Shown piece after piece: positions 11,616-22,592 of a DNA stretch of 64,000 bases (positions are counted from its first letter, which is position 1; every line of letters starts with the position of its first letter). This DNA is from Stachybotrys elegans (Eukaryota > Ascomycota > Sordariomycetes > Hypocreales > Stachybotryaceae). The notes beneath the pieces are model-generated. The model had not been told where the DNA came from. It was given only the letters and a program-made list of their open reading frames with translations, and ran no database searches. Location: contig JAGPNK010000001.1 in NCBI GenBank assembly GCA_020746835.1, positions 5,890,001 to 5,954,000 on the forward strand, in the 5' to 3' direction. Made by a program: the position numbers and the translations under genes.

Positions 11616-12122
11616 ATGACACGTCAAGGTGACCGTCCTGTACAACAGGGACGGGCAGCCAAGCCCCAATACCACGATTTACTGACGACCTGACACCCCC
11701 GTCAGGAACCAAGACGTCAACATCGCCCTCGCCTCCAACGGCCAGCAGACCAACGTGTTCGGCAGCATGAGGTTGGGAGAACGCCAGGCTATCTACTTCA
11801 GAAGCACTCTGCGGAACCTGCAGTCTGATTGCTGAACACGGATTTTTCCCTCCGCTTGCGCGCAGGCGGAGCCCACCCAGACACTCCTGCGCATGTGTAC
11901 TTGAGGCTCGCCACCAACCACGTCACTTGTCGTCACATCCTGCGCGATGCCGACTTGGCTTCGCAGTTCGAAGCCCGTTATGTGCGTGAGCTTTAAGAAG
12001 GCAATGAGACTTCTTGTCGACTTGTCAAAGTCGACGATGAAGGCCGAGAGATCGAGCCTGAACCCGACTCCAGGCCAGAACTCATTCTGGGAGGGACATT
12101 TGTATGCCTGCATAGATCATAG
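11616..12122 (+). pseudogene. Decayed gene of unknown function
   Basis: An ATG at 11616 follows a leader-like CACTT-rich tract. The frame then shifts to VTVLYNRDGQPSPNTTIY, meets TGA (11683-11685), continues in the same frame as NQDVNIALASNGQQTNVFG and GERQAIYFRSTLRNLQSD, and shifts again after about 11830 to SLRLRAGG, PAHVYLRLATNHVTCRH and ADLASQFEARYVREL. A TAA at 11994-11996 interrupts this frame, which otherwise continues to the stop at 12120-12122. The CGA-to-TGA and CAA-to-TAA pattern fits C-to-T decay. The joined text looks like one compact beta-rich domain, but I do not recognise it. It lies 143 bp past the 3' end of the SesB-like gene. Confidence 0.45.
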
Positions 12123-12264
12123 CGCATAACGACTGGAGCCCGCTAAGCCAGCAAGTTCAAGTCATTTTATGCCAGGGGTCGTTTGTCTCAGTAAGTTCCA
12201 GTTATTTTGGGAATGCAGGATCAGGGACAGAGTGTTGGCTATCTACACGGTTTCTTCCAACTAG

Positions 12265-13423
12265 CTAGAAGGTGACAGGCCCCTGGAATGTACTCCCTGA
12301 CACTACCTTGCCACCGCCATAGTTATGGACGGTTCCGGAGACGACGTTCCCTCCACGTTCACGCTGCGGGATAGGCAAGGACAATGGGGACGGTGAAGAT
12401 TGAGTGTAGCTTCCTTGCCATGGAAATCCTTGCAGCCTACTCGCCGGTTGCTCCTGAATCTCGCGAACCCACCGCAGGATCTCAGCCGAGACGGCGAGGT
12501 AGCCCGAGTCCTTGTCGCAGTTGAACTTGGTCATATCCATGTGGTTGTTGTGGATGCCGATGTAGTTATACGCCGGAAGGATGGCGGAGTCCTTGGGCAC
12601 GATCTAGAGACTTGTAAGTCCAGAACCCAATATCATCAGTTGAACTAGTTATGCCACACCTCGCCGACCCCCCTCACAGGGAGTTCTTCGTAAAAACAAG
12701 TGATTCTCAAGTCCATGCGGCCTTGGTCGCGGCGGCTCCTCAGCATGGTGTGGAACTCTTCCTGGATAAGACGCAAAACTTCCGACTCAGGCTGTAAGTA
12801 ACTGAGCAGGCTGGTGTTGGTCCTCTTGACGACATTCATAATCTGCCCGAAGATGCTGGCCCAGTTCGCCACCTTTGAGCCGCAGTGAGGCGTTCCCAGA
12901 AAGCAGACGCCGTGAGTTGCATCATAGACGCGTTGGATATGCGTTTCAGCACTGTTCTTGGACGCCAGCATTGCCTGAGTCGTCAGCCAAGCTCACCATC
13001 TCCTGAATATAGACTCGCTTGCGTACATCTTCAAATACAAGCCCGCCGAGGCTGTGCGTGACGAATATGATGGGCCTCTCCTCAGTGCCGGACCGCTCAC
13101 GAAGCTGGGCCAGGGCGTTGACGAGGTTGACGGCGTGGTCGCGGATGCGGTTTTGCGACGCCATGGACCAGAAGTGCACGACGTCGGCATCATACCCAAA
13201 GGTCATGATGCGCGCGTTTGGTGTGTCGTTCTTGAGAAGATGTGCGGGCCAGAAGACATCGCTCGCCTTATCCGTCCATGTCGTCTCGCGATTCCCCGTG
13301 AGGCCGTGGACGAAGACAACGCTGCCAGATGGTCAGCAGGAAAGGGGACACGTGGGATAACCTATAAACGCACTCCACAATGGCGTTCACCGGGTCGTGA
13401 CAATTCTTTAGACCGTAGGACAT
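12265..13423 (-). CDS. SesB-like alpha/beta hydrolase with C-terminal amyloid-like motif
   Basis: Four exons (13374-13423, 13027-13321, 12660-12974, 12265-12603) with introns of 52, 52 and 56 bp give an intact 332-residue protein. It begins MSYGLKNCHDPVNAIVDVV and runs into VFVHGLTGNRETTWT. The nucleophile elbow THSLGG places the serine at residue 107, followed by HGVCFLGTPHCGS. A HNNHMDMTKF segment probably carries the catalytic histidine. This is the DUF676/SesB lipase-like family found as the effector or N-terminal domain in fungal NLR systems. After a Ser/Pro linker the last 30 residues are NVVSGTVHNYGGG then KVVSGSTFQGPVTF, Gly/Val/Asn-rich and unlike the hydrolase fold. A similar motif opens the divergent NLR next door. 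Inference: an effector activated by amyloid templating, perhaps attacking membranes in regulated cell death. Splice sites were read by eye. Confidence 0.82.
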
Positions 13424-14387
13424 TTTCGCCGAGTACTTGAGTAGAGCGGCCAGTGGTGAAGAGGGCCAGCATGTCATGCAAACAGATATCGGGAAGCTTT
13501 CGCTATGGCTCTTATAGTCACTCAACAAGTTGTGGTGGTGTCTATCTTCAAGCAAAACGGTGTCAAAATGGTAGAGGATGCTGAGGTTGGTTGACTTGCC
13601 GCACTTGGAGCCCTCGGGCCTTGAGAAGTTGCGAGATGATGGAAAAGAGGCACTTATCAAGGCCCAGGCCCATCCCTTTGTGTGAAAGCAGTAAGCATGT
13701 ATTTGTCCTGTCTGCTGAGTCCAAAGCTACCCGCAACTAGGTTTGGGCGCCAGCTGCGGCTGAACAATTGCACCAACCTGCCAAACATATGCGCACACAT
13801 GTAGTATTGCAGAAAGGAAACCTTGTTGCATGATGTGACACGTACAGGAAGCAGGTTCCGGCAGGACAGAAGATACCCTGAAGGGCGCAGACTTGTTGAC
13901 TGTTCCACTCCCTTGTGACAACGACAGCTTTCAGGATTCTAGCCCCATGTGGCGGAATCCTTTCGTGTTATTCACTATCTGGAGGTTTTATCGACTTTCA
14001 GCTGACGGAGGCGTCGAAGGGCACCCGCGTAAGATGCCGTGCGACGTAGAGGCGCCCTGGTCTCGACACTGGCCATGTTACAGCTGAATCGGAGGATCAC
14101 CGTAAGCGCCAACCTATGGGGGTCTAGGTTCTCTCCCTCGGCATCTTTTTGTGTTGGACGAGATGCCGGCTCTTGATAATGTTTTCGTTGACTACCCAGC
14201 CCTTGGGCAGTCGAGCGGCGCCTTTGAATCACTCTCCGTCACCTCTTAAAAACACCAAATCCCTCCATCTGGAATTTTACACTTTCTCAAGAACTCATCA
14301 CTGTCATCTAGAGAAGAAAGGGGAACAAGAAACCAAAAGAGTTCCTTTTCAACGCAACGCTGGAAGTCTGACAGAGGCGGACAAGTC
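13424..14387. promoter_or_regulatory. Shared promoter region between SesB-like and NLR genes
   Basis: 964 bp between divergent start codons at 13423 and 14388. No gene-like frame. It presumably holds both promoters, which would allow co-expression of effector and receptor. No TATA box or known operator stands out. Confidence 0.5.
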
Positions 14388-17300
14388 ATGGAGAGACCCC
14401 ACTTCTTGCACGCAGGAAACAGGATCGCCGGGGCCCTGCACAACCATGGAGTAGCCCTGCAGGGAAACAATATCCAGGGGGCCGTCGTCTTCGGTGAGCC
14501 CGGTGCATCCCGGTTGCGTGTCGGTATTCTAATCCGCCTTTCTCAGGTGATAAGCGCGATTCAAAGGAGGAGGAGTGCAAGAGGGCGCTTTTCCTGACGA
14601 ACCCAATCGATGACCGAGGCTCCATCACCACCGCAAAGCCTAAGCTCATCCCCAAGGTCTGCGAATGGATTCGTGGCCACCCTAACTTCAAGTCATGGAT
14701 CGACCGCACCCCCGAGTCCCAGCTGCTCTGGATCTCCGGAGGTTCTGGTATGGGCAAGACGATGATGTCTCTCTTCCTCCTGGGTGAGATCGAGAAAGAC
14801 CTGGACGTCGCTCGAAACTCGACGATCCTGTTCTACTTCGTCGATACCCGCAACGAGAAGCGCAACACAGCCGTCGCCGTGCTTCGTGGCCTCATTTACC
14901 TCCTTCTCCAGTCGCGGCCAGCGCTGATCGGCCACTTGATGTCGGACTTTGAATACCAAAAAGAGGCCTTGTTCAGCCAGAACTCCCTCGAAGCCCTCTG
15001 GCGCATATTCCAGGCCATGATGAAGGACCCGGCCACCGGACGTGTATACTGCCTGGTTGACGGCCTGGACGAGTGCAAAGGGGACTCCCTGCGGCCGCTG
15101 CTCAGGAAGGTCGTCGACTTCTTCGAGGACCAGCAGCACCTCCAGGAGCTGGCCCGGGGTGGCTGCCAGAGCCTCCCCATGGCTTCGTTGAAGATGATCC
15201 TCATCAGCCGCGAAGCCCCCGCGTGTCTCTTGGTCAACCTGGCCCGGTTTCCTCGTGTGCAAATCGGCGTCACCACGACGTTCGAGTTAGAGTCCGACTC
15301 CGATCTGGGTCGCAACCCTACCAGGTCCGGCGCCAGGAGCGCGCCAAAGCTATCCACCATAGCGTGGCTCGTCCTCGAGAGGAAGAGGTTAGAACAAGCA
15401 GGGACCAACTCCATCGCGAGAAATGCTGTTACCATTGAGAGCGTCGAGAAAGACTTGTCCTGCCTGACTATTGTTGGTCAAAGGGATGCGTCCTCTTTCA
15501 CGAACAGCGTCAGGCCATCACCACCAACGCTGCCTCCGCGCCCCGGAAATGAACCAGTGGCATCCGAGGTCACTCTTACCTCACGTCATCTACTAGATCA
15601 AGATGCCGGAGAGGCGTATGTCTTTGACGAAACAGTGGGTGACGAAGCGGGTTACGCAGACGAGACATATGCGGTGGCTGGTGGAGGCGACTTCCACCAG
15701 CAAGTGCAGCCGCTGCTCGTCTACATCGAGGAGAAGGTGGCCGAGCTGGCCAGGGATAGATCATACAGCAACGAGCTCCAGTCTTCGCCAACGACGGGTC
15801 TCCATGGCAAGGGAGACGGCACATTTCTCTGGGTCGACCTGGCCATCGAAGAGCTAAAGTGGTGCGACTCTCAGCACGCCGAGAAGGTCGTCGAGCATCT
15901 CCTCTCCAACGTGGACGACATGTACTACCGCGCGCTGCAGCGGATTCCCGACAACATGGTCCAGCTCGCCGTGGTCACCCTGAGCTGGGTCATTGCCGCG
16001 CGGCGACCGCTCACCGTGCAGGAGCTCGCGACAGCCCTGGCATTGATAGGATTCCCCTCATACAATCCGGTTGAGCAGGCTGTCGCTACCTGCGGTCCTC
16101 TGCTGTCGTTCGGGGAGGACAACTCCATCCACATCACGCACGCCTCGGTCAAGGACTTCCTGACGACCAAGTCCGGACCGCTCTGGGCGACCCCGGACCT
16201 GCACCATTACCACGTCAACGTCGAGGATGTCGACGGTGAGATGGCGAGCCTCTGCATCCATTACCTCGAGCAAGGGTGTCTGAACCGGGGTGCCGTGTCA
16301 CGGGTCGATGACGAGACCAAGTTCAACCAGCGCCTGATGGAGTTCCCCCTGCTGCTCTACGCCACCGTCTTCTGGCCGGATCATCTCAGGTCAGCGTCGA
16401 CGCCCCATATCGACCTGTCGTCCCCCTTCTTCGTCACAAATTCGGCCATCCGCAAGAACTGGTGGAACTCGTACTACCCTAAAGGCGCATTCCTGGCGCC
16501 CGCCAACTTCACCCTGCTCCACCTCGCGGCCTACCTCAACCTACCTTTCATCGCGGCCCAGCTCCAGATGAAGGGGGAGCTTCGGTCGCGGCTAAATATC
16601 CCGAACAGTCACGGCAACACGCCCATTGCCCTCGCCGCCGCAAATGGCAGCATGGATATGTTCGTCTTCCTCGTGAAGCAGGGCGTGTTGCACGAGGTCT
16701 TCGGCGACAATGTCTTTGAGCTGGCGTGCCGAAAGGGGCAAGTTGAGATTGCAAGATACTTGCTGAATATGGGCTACAATGTCGACTTTCGAACACAGGA
16801 GGTTGGCGTCATACAGGCCCTGGGGATGGGCTTGCGCTGGTAAGGGGCCCCTCGCACGATATCATTTCCCGAGACAGGCTACTAACGGTAACTGTATAGG
16901 ATCCACGGAGTGGTGAGCGAGGGACTGGACCTAGACAGAGACCACTGGCGACTGCTCCTGAGAGACATCGGCTCCGGGGAAACGCCGCTGCACTCGGCTC
17001 CGGGGAAACGCCGCTGCACTCGGCATGTCTCTACGGCCACACGAGGGTGGTCGAGCTGCTCCTCAGCCGGGGGGCTGACGTCCACGCCGCCACGACGAAG
17101 CGGTGGACGGCCCTCCACAACGCGGCCTGGACGGGCCAGACGGACTGTGTCACGATGCTCCTGGGGAGCGGGGCGAGAGCCCTGGACGTCACCAGCTCTG
17201 GCTGGAACCCCATGCCTTGCGCCGCGTCGCGGGGGAAAATGCCCCTGGTGTCTTTCTTCCTCGATCTCGGCGTGTCCGTCGACGAACTGACCGCCAAGTA

Positions 17301-17688
17301 CAAGAGCGCCCTACACCTAGCCTCCTACAATGGCAACGCCGCTACCATGAAGGTCCTCCTGAAGGCCGGCGCCAAGGTCGACATGCAATCGCACAAGGGG
17401 GAGACGCCCCTACACCTGGCCGCAAGAAACGCAAAGCCCGAGGCCGCCGAGACACTGTTGGCCTGGGGCGCAAATAAGATGCTTGTCAACCGCTCGGGGG
17501 AAACGGCGGCGGACACTGTCAAGACAAGTAGTGGCGAGGATTACCAGGAGGTTCTACGGATCCTCGAGACCTTTGGGCTACCTGGATACGTGAGTCCGTG
17601 TACTACCATTTTGCATTGTGATGATTTCTCTGACACGAGGATGTGCTCCTCCCATTAGGTACCCTGGAAATCCAAGGAAGACCCGTAG
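14388..17688 (+). CDS. NACHT-ankyrin NLR with N-terminal amyloid-like motif, frame broken by duplication
   Basis: Exons 14388-14493, 14547-16839, 16900-17589 and 17659-17688; introns of 53, 60 (branch CTAAC) and 69 bp. Residues 1-36 hold the motif GNRIAGALHNHG then GNNIQGAVVFG, resembling the C-terminus of the neighbouring SesB-like protein. Then come CKRALFLTNPIDDRGSI, the NACHT P-loop GGSGMGKT (residues 100-107) and a Walker B region VYCLVDGLDECKGD (about 202-215). GTFLWVDLAI and RRPLTVQELATAL are typical of fungal NLRs. A long poorly conserved insertion separates the NACHT core from GTFLWV. The C-terminal third is ankyrin repeats (TALHNAAWTGQ, SALHLASYNGN, TPLHLAARNAK). A 26-bp tandem duplication at 16970-17021 shifts the frame, so the literal product stops at 17290 (about 929 residues) and loses the ankyrin array. 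Removing one copy restores frame exactly. This is either a recent null allele, a phase-variable locus or an assembly error. Confidence 0.78.
16970..17021 (+). repeat. Perfect 26-bp tandem duplication inside the NLR ankyrin region
   Basis: Two adjacent identical 26-base units, starting GGCTCCGGGGAAACGCC, at 16970-16995 and 16996-17021. Each encodes the GETPLHS segment of an ankyrin repeat. Because 26 is not a multiple of three, the downstream ankyrin frame is displaced by exactly this amount. Confidence 0.95.
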
Positions 17689-18503
17689 ACAGCCGCACTG
17701 AACCAGATGGCAAAGCAAGCTTGGCCTGTCGTGTCTGGGTTCCAGTTTGCCAACCAGAAGTAACAACATACCACGACAAACACCGCGCCGTACGCAGCTG
17801 GAGGCGGCCATAAACCCCCGTTCAGCCGGCTCTCCTAAGTTATCAGTATACGGGCCTCCTCCTTCCCTTTATGCACCGTCTCTGGGCATGCAAGTCGACC
17901 CGAGCTCAGTATTACCGGGACGAGTCGCACCACGCATCTGCTCCGTTCATCTCGTTCGCTCGCAGGGGCCAGACGCATGAGACTTCGCCTATTCCCAGAT
18001 CAACTCGGCCGGGTGAAGCGCAGACCGAAGAGCCACCGAGCCCGCTCTTGCCTCCGGGGCCAGGTACTCAGCACACTTCTCAGCCATCAGTGTCCGAAGG
18101 CTCTCATGGACCAGAAGCCGTTAGCAGCGCCATCACCTTTGGCTCAAGGGTTTACCATTGTACCTGCGCACCCTGCAGAAACCCGATCTCATGTGGCAGC
18201 ACATATACACAATTAGGGGCTCGCGCCCACCTGTGTAGCAGATTACACCCGTCCCTTAGGCTTCCCTGATAGCGGCAGGATAACAGTAAAGGCCATGGCT
18301 TCTGGTGTCAAATACACGGTGTTGCCAGCTCAACCGACGACGCTGCCAAGAGAGTCTGCTGGCTGTCCATTTTGTTAACCAGGTGTTGTGTCAGGCGCCT
18401 CGCAGATGCGGCCAACTTGACATTTGACGGAGATGTTATGCCGTTGATGTTGATGGTGAAGGTAAATACAATATATAGCCTAGCGTTGTCTTTCTTCTCG
18501 GCG
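17689..18503. other. Intergenic, weak open frame only
   Basis: A 132-codon open frame (17871-18269, plus strand) is proline/serine-rich in the middle (EEPPSPLLPPGPGTQH) but lacks a domain or start context. It may be non-coding or a fragment of a longer disordered protein. Confidence 0.35.
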
Positions 18504-19203
18504 TTATGCCTTTGCTATCATCCTTGATTTGCCGACAGCCGCTCCCATGACCTGCAAGGCATTTATTAGCCCAACCGCGATGTGTGACACGGTCTCAAGC
18601 TCATCAGTACCACCGAAGTATTTGTCCCCGAACTTTGAGATACCAACACTTAGATGGCCAAGTTCTTTCTTCAAGATGCACTCTGCATGTCTGCGGTGCT
18701 CCGATGAGTTTGGAAAGCTGCTGGTGCTGCGTAACTATGGCGTTTGTTGGATCGAAGCCACGATAGAGCGCGGAGGCGTAATCGCTTCAGCAACAGTGCC
18801 GTTGGCCTGATCCCATGAACTGGTGTCATCAGCTTTGTTGACAGCTACTTTTAGAAGAGGTTGGAGGCGATCGAGTCCGAAATCATCAGTCGCGACATCA
18901 GTATTGAGTTTAGACAACTCGACGAGGATGCTTCGTCCATCAGCCGTCCGCAAGATTCGAGCTGCTGGAAGAACTTGCAGGGTGGATAAGAGGGTGAGAA
19001 TGGGACTCTGTAGCTCTGCAAATGAGTTAGCCTGTGTGTTGTCCCAATGGTTGTTATCCTACTTACCGCCTGGTCTAAGTTAGTTGAGGCTCGCAGTTCG
19101 GAGACGCTCGTGCCTTCCTAATCCGTTTTAATGAATCCCGGAAACTATCAAGACCGTCTGCAATGGGACTCTCCTCTGTCGTCTCTGTCCAGAGTCGAAC
19201 CAT
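18504..19203 (-). pseudogene. Truncated FunK1-like kinase N-terminal fragment
   Basis: A minus-strand ATG at 19203 begins MVRLWTETTEESPIADGLD. A 51-bp intron-like segment (GTAAGT donor, GGCTAAC branch, GCAG acceptor) precedes ELQSPILTLLSTLQVLP, then RSILVELSKLNTDVATDDFG, AVNKADDTSSWDQ, then ASIQQTP followed by a TAG at 18735-18737. The same frame continues as LRSTSSFPNSSEHRRHAEC, LKKELGHLSVGISKFGDKYFG, and ends after 18510. This order (helical repeat, TPPxS.IQ.TPW, ECILKEELGxLYVGIPxFFxxYFG) is that of the N-terminal domain of the fungus-specific FunK1-type protein kinases (family recollection). The kinase domain is absent. The TAG replaces an expected tryptophan TGG, and the first exon frame also ends early. 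It is a dead 5' fragment. Confidence 0.55.
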
Positions 19204-20224
19204 ACCTCACAGTTATGAGCTACGACGATAATTCTCTGACGTGGGGGTTGGTGAGGTTGTACGAATCGTGACAACAAGATAGCCTAGGCATCAAGTGTGG
19301 TAAGGAATAAGTAGCTTCAGGCTGCTCTGTCGTGAAGCAGTAGAATGTTGAGTTCACCGCAGTTGCAGGCAATCGCGATCTTTAGCGTGTCTAGTTTAGG
19401 GGCGTCTTCGGAAAATCCATATCTCGTTTCCTTGCTTGTCAAGGGACTAGGCTACACGCCAAGCCTTGGGTGTCTGTGGCTGGTAGCCTCCCTCTGGAAG
19501 GTTGTGTGCTACTGCACTCTGCAGAGGCTCAGCCAGGATACTACTGCTCCTCGATTCCAAAGGGCCTGGCGTGGGACTGGTGTGCTAGGTTAGGGGACTA
19601 GCCTCCCACCCCTCCCTCCAGAATACGAGATAACACTGGCAGCACACAGGTAATTGCCCATCTCACCAACCCTGAATATCGTCGGATGGGAGACCTGCGG
19701 TCATTAGCCCCCTCCACCCCCGACAAGGTTGGCCAAAACATCGTCAAGACTCAGGCCTCGGCAAGAGGAAGGTCACGGTAAGGCTCGCTAAGCGGGTTAG
19801 TAGGGTCAAAGTTAGTCAAAACGCATTTTAAAGGCTGATTACGCCCTGAAGCGGATATCCCCTGGTGTAAGCTGTGAATCTTACCGCTTGTATATGATAG
19901 AACCGTCCATACGCTCTGAAAGAAATACGCTCTGGTGTGAACATCCCCTGTTGTAAGCTGAGAATCTCACTGCTTGTATATATAGAACTCCGAATACGCT
20001 CTGAAAGAAATGCGCTCTAAAATACATGCGCTCTGAAAGAAATACGCCCTAAAAGAAATACGCTCTTACTGTCGGCATCTGTCTTAGCATTCCGTAATAA
20101 GAATAGATCAGAATAACTATATATATGAACATTCGCCTCTCATGAAAACCATTTCTTCCTTCACCGAAGCTCAACAGTTCCTATCAACATTATCACAATC
20201 CTACTTCCAAACCACATCTCAAAA
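19204..20224. other. Intergenic with repeat array and promoter
   Basis: No convincing gene. An 82-codon frame at 19345-19593 has no features. The right part carries the degenerate repeat described separately, and a TATATATA tract around 20118-20126, roughly 100 bp before the secreted-protein ATG at 20225. Confidence 0.45.
19845..20070. repeat. Degenerate tandem repeat with ACGCTCTGAAAGAAA words
   Basis: Two long imperfect copies of a unit with CCCCTG, TGTAAGCTG, GAATCT, GCTTGTATAT and ATAGAAC lie next to each other. They are interspersed with at least five short words of the form TACGCTCTGAAAGAAA, TGCGCTCTAAAA or TACGCCCTAAAAG. Boundaries are approximate. Confidence 0.7.
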
Positions 20225-20596
20225 ATGCATTTTTTCAATATCCTCGTCGGCGCCACCGCCCTCTTTGCTCAAAACAGCCTTGCAGTCAGAGTTTTAGCTT
20301 ACTCAGGCTCTGGCTGCACCGGCGATGTCCAGGATCTCCCTATCGATCATAATGCAGCCTGTGATGGCAGAACAAAGCCATTCAAGTCTTACAAAGAGAA
20401 TGGATGGGGGCCAGGTAACGGGCAGAGGATCCGCTTCTATTCATCGGGCGCTTGCCTTTCGGGTACCCTGTTGTTCGACACATACTCGAACGACGGAACA
20501 TATTTCCACTCGCACCAATGCTACGACATTGCGAAAGTTTGTGAGGAAACAGGCCATTGCGGTGCCGTTGAAGCCGTGGGTATGATGCTCCACTAG
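20225..20596 (+). CDS. Small secreted cysteine-rich protein
   Basis: Single exon, 123 residues. The first about 20 residues (MHFFNILVGATALFAQNSLA) form a signal peptide with likely cleavage after SLA. The mature part of about 103 residues has six cysteines (GCTGD, AACDG, GACLSG, HQCYD, KVCEE, GHCGA), enough for three disulfides. It contains no known catalytic motif. Size, secretion signal and even cysteine number are typical of fungal effector or antimicrobial-like small secreted proteins, but I do not recognise the family. The ATG context (TCAAAAATGC) and a TATA-like tract about 100 bp upstream support this start. Confidence 0.75.
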   Translation: MHFFNILVGATALFAQNSLAVRVLAYSGSGCTGDVQDLPIDHNAACDGRTKPFKSYKENGWGPGNGQRIRFYSSGACLSGTLLFDTYSNDGTYFHSHQCYDIAKVCEETGHCGAVEAVGMMLH

Positions 20597-20998
20597 CTTG
20601 GTGTGTTGAGGGCCGGGCTAGAGGCGTCAACTCTGCATATCGAGCAAGCCATCAACCGACTTTCCGGCGTTCGCGCGGCCGGCCCCGCCTCTTTCACCGT
20701 GGCCAAGTGTCAGTTACAAACCAACAAAGGTTGATGCAGGTCGCAGCAATAGGCTGATGGAAAGGGTCGTGACAGGTAGCCTGGCCAGGCATCAGGAGGG
20801 GTCATAGGGTGATGCTCGGGCGGCTGCCTGAGCTGAACCGACCAGTGAGGAAATTAGTATTAAGCGTGGACTCTACCACAGATGCTTTATAGGTAGCTTT
20901 TCAATGATTAATTACTGATTCTTCACTTAACTCTTACTGTCTCCTGCTGAACCCCCAGTACCCATCGAACCTTTGTTTACGTCAGGCAGGTGCTTCCC
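20597..20998. other. Intergenic, no gene seen
   Basis: 402 bases downstream of the small secreted protein gene. Only fragmentary frames; nothing recognisable. Confidence 0.5.
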
Positions 20999-21412
20999 CT
21001 ACCTCATCGCTCGGAACTGGCGCACTATAGCGAGGTCTGCATTTCTCCTCATTAAGAGAGTTTTAGAATGCCCTTGAAGCCTACGATATCGACGGCCAGC
21101 AGGAGCAACCATCAAGGCTGTGAACTCGAAATAGACATGATCCGCGCATGAGCGATACAAAGGCACCATAGGTAGCGTGCAGCGACTGCTCACCATTCGG
21201 AATGTGCAACGCAGCGGACGGTCTGACCTACCGAAACTAGTGGCGATGATGATTGCCGTGCCTCCCCTAACGATTTGTTCGAGCAGAGGATCCCATCCCA
21301 TAAAACTGTTTGACGACATCGAATGCCTGGCAGTCTCGAAAAGCTCAAAGACAACGCATCCTGGAGTGAATTTTGGTAGCAATTCTAGTGTTACAACTTT
21401 GGTCATTACCAA
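20999..21412 (-). CDS. Hypothetical protein, uncertain
   Basis: A 137-codon frame beginning MVMTKVVTLELLPKFTPGC and including FELFETARHSM and GWDPLLEQIVRGG, ending in an Arg-rich tail. The alternation of hydrophobic and polar residues is protein-like, but no family is recognised. A competing 140-codon plus-strand frame (21177-21599) overlaps it and ends in a plausible GLIGEGGLYLADPNCPFNE segment. At most one is likely real, and I cannot decide from sequence alone. Confidence 0.25.
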   Translation of the reverse strand: MVMTKVVTLELLPKFTPGCVVFELFETARHSMSSNSFMGWDPLLEQIVRGGTAIIIATSFGRSDRPLRCTFRMVSSRCTLPMVPLYRSCADHVYFEFTALMVAPAGRRYRRLQGHSKTLLMRRNADLAIVRQFRAMR

Positions 21413-21599
21413 GACGACCTATTTTCTTATGCAAGTACAGCAGGGACACATTCACGCTGGGGTGGGGTTGATTGGGGAAGGAGGACTTTATTTAGCAGAC
21501 CCCAATTGTCCGTTTAATGAGGCAAATCGAAGTATAGTTAAGCTGTTTAAGACTTCATTCTATCAACACGAAAATCCAGTGGCCAAATATTTCAAATAG

Positions 21600-22592
21600 A
21601 GAACAGATTGGATCTATATGCAGGTAGAATGGCGAGGCTCTTATTGATCTGCGTCCAGCACTGCATTGTCCGTCAAGTCTGAAGCAATGAAGGCCTCATC
21701 AGGCAGGCTGATCACCGTAACCGGCTGATTTTGTCTCCCATAAAAAACAAGAGGCTGCCGTCTACGATGGCCTGGGTTCGATGCAGGCATGCACGGGTGC
21801 ACTTGATCATGCAGGCCTACCTTGCAATAAGCCTTGTAGGTACTGCGCGTGTGACATCAAATCCGTGTGTTGGTATAGTTTTCCGATGACCCTCTGAGAA
21901 GGGTGCGGACCACAAAAGCTTCACTGTGCTGGGATGTTATGCGGCCTGATGTGTGCCTGGCTTATATCCAGCCCAAGGCGTACAATGTCCTCAGTGCTCT
22001 CAGCTGCAGTTAATAATATCCCATGACGTCGTACGTAACAAATCAGTATATTGGGCAGCGATCTGTCAGCATTTTATGCCTGATCCACTTACCGATTCGC
22101 AGGATAAGCTCTTGCCGAATATTGGGCTGGACGGCCAACGCCCAAGGCAGACCAGGTGGTGTTTGCACAAGGAGTTGGAGTCAGCCAACAATAGATGAGT
22201 GGCCACGTCACTATGGACTGGAAGTGACCCACCTATAGAAGAATTTTGACCCAACTTCTCGCAAGGCAGTGCAACCAATTTTGTCGAAGCGGTGTAAATC
22301 GTCTGGTTCAGCCTTGTCGAAATGAATTTTAATCGCTCTCGGAGGCCGAAACCGCATTATAACTAAAGCCCTTCGCCATAGTTTCGCCTAGAGGGCAACA
22401 CTAGTGTTGCAACAGTGCAGAGCCTACGTTTTGAAGCCAACCTGACCTACCAATTTCGAACTTCCTAAAGCCATATTATCTCATCTGCAGCCGTTGCTAT
22501 CCTCATATTATCGGAATCTTTCAGAAACCTGTAGCACGGCATTTTACATAGAAGAGCACCACAGATTTTAAGGCCTGTGCCTCTGGTATGTC
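21600..22592. other. Intergenic, no gene seen
   Basis: No coding signal on either strand. This stretch separates a doubtful frame from the HET gene and presumably contains its promoter. Confidence 0.5.

Noticed and set aside
12975..12996. 22-bp intron (GTGAGC..CAG) in the SesB-like gene
   Set aside because: Too short; the 52-bp intron 12975-13026 with a GTACGC donor gives the family sequence VFED-AMLASKNSAE.
14693..15435. Long minus-strand open frames inside the NLR gene
   Set aside because: They are antisense to NACHT-domain codons with clear P-loop and Walker B text; GC-rich codon bias creates them.
19345..19593. 82-codon frame
   Set aside because: No start context, no domain, adjacent to repeats.
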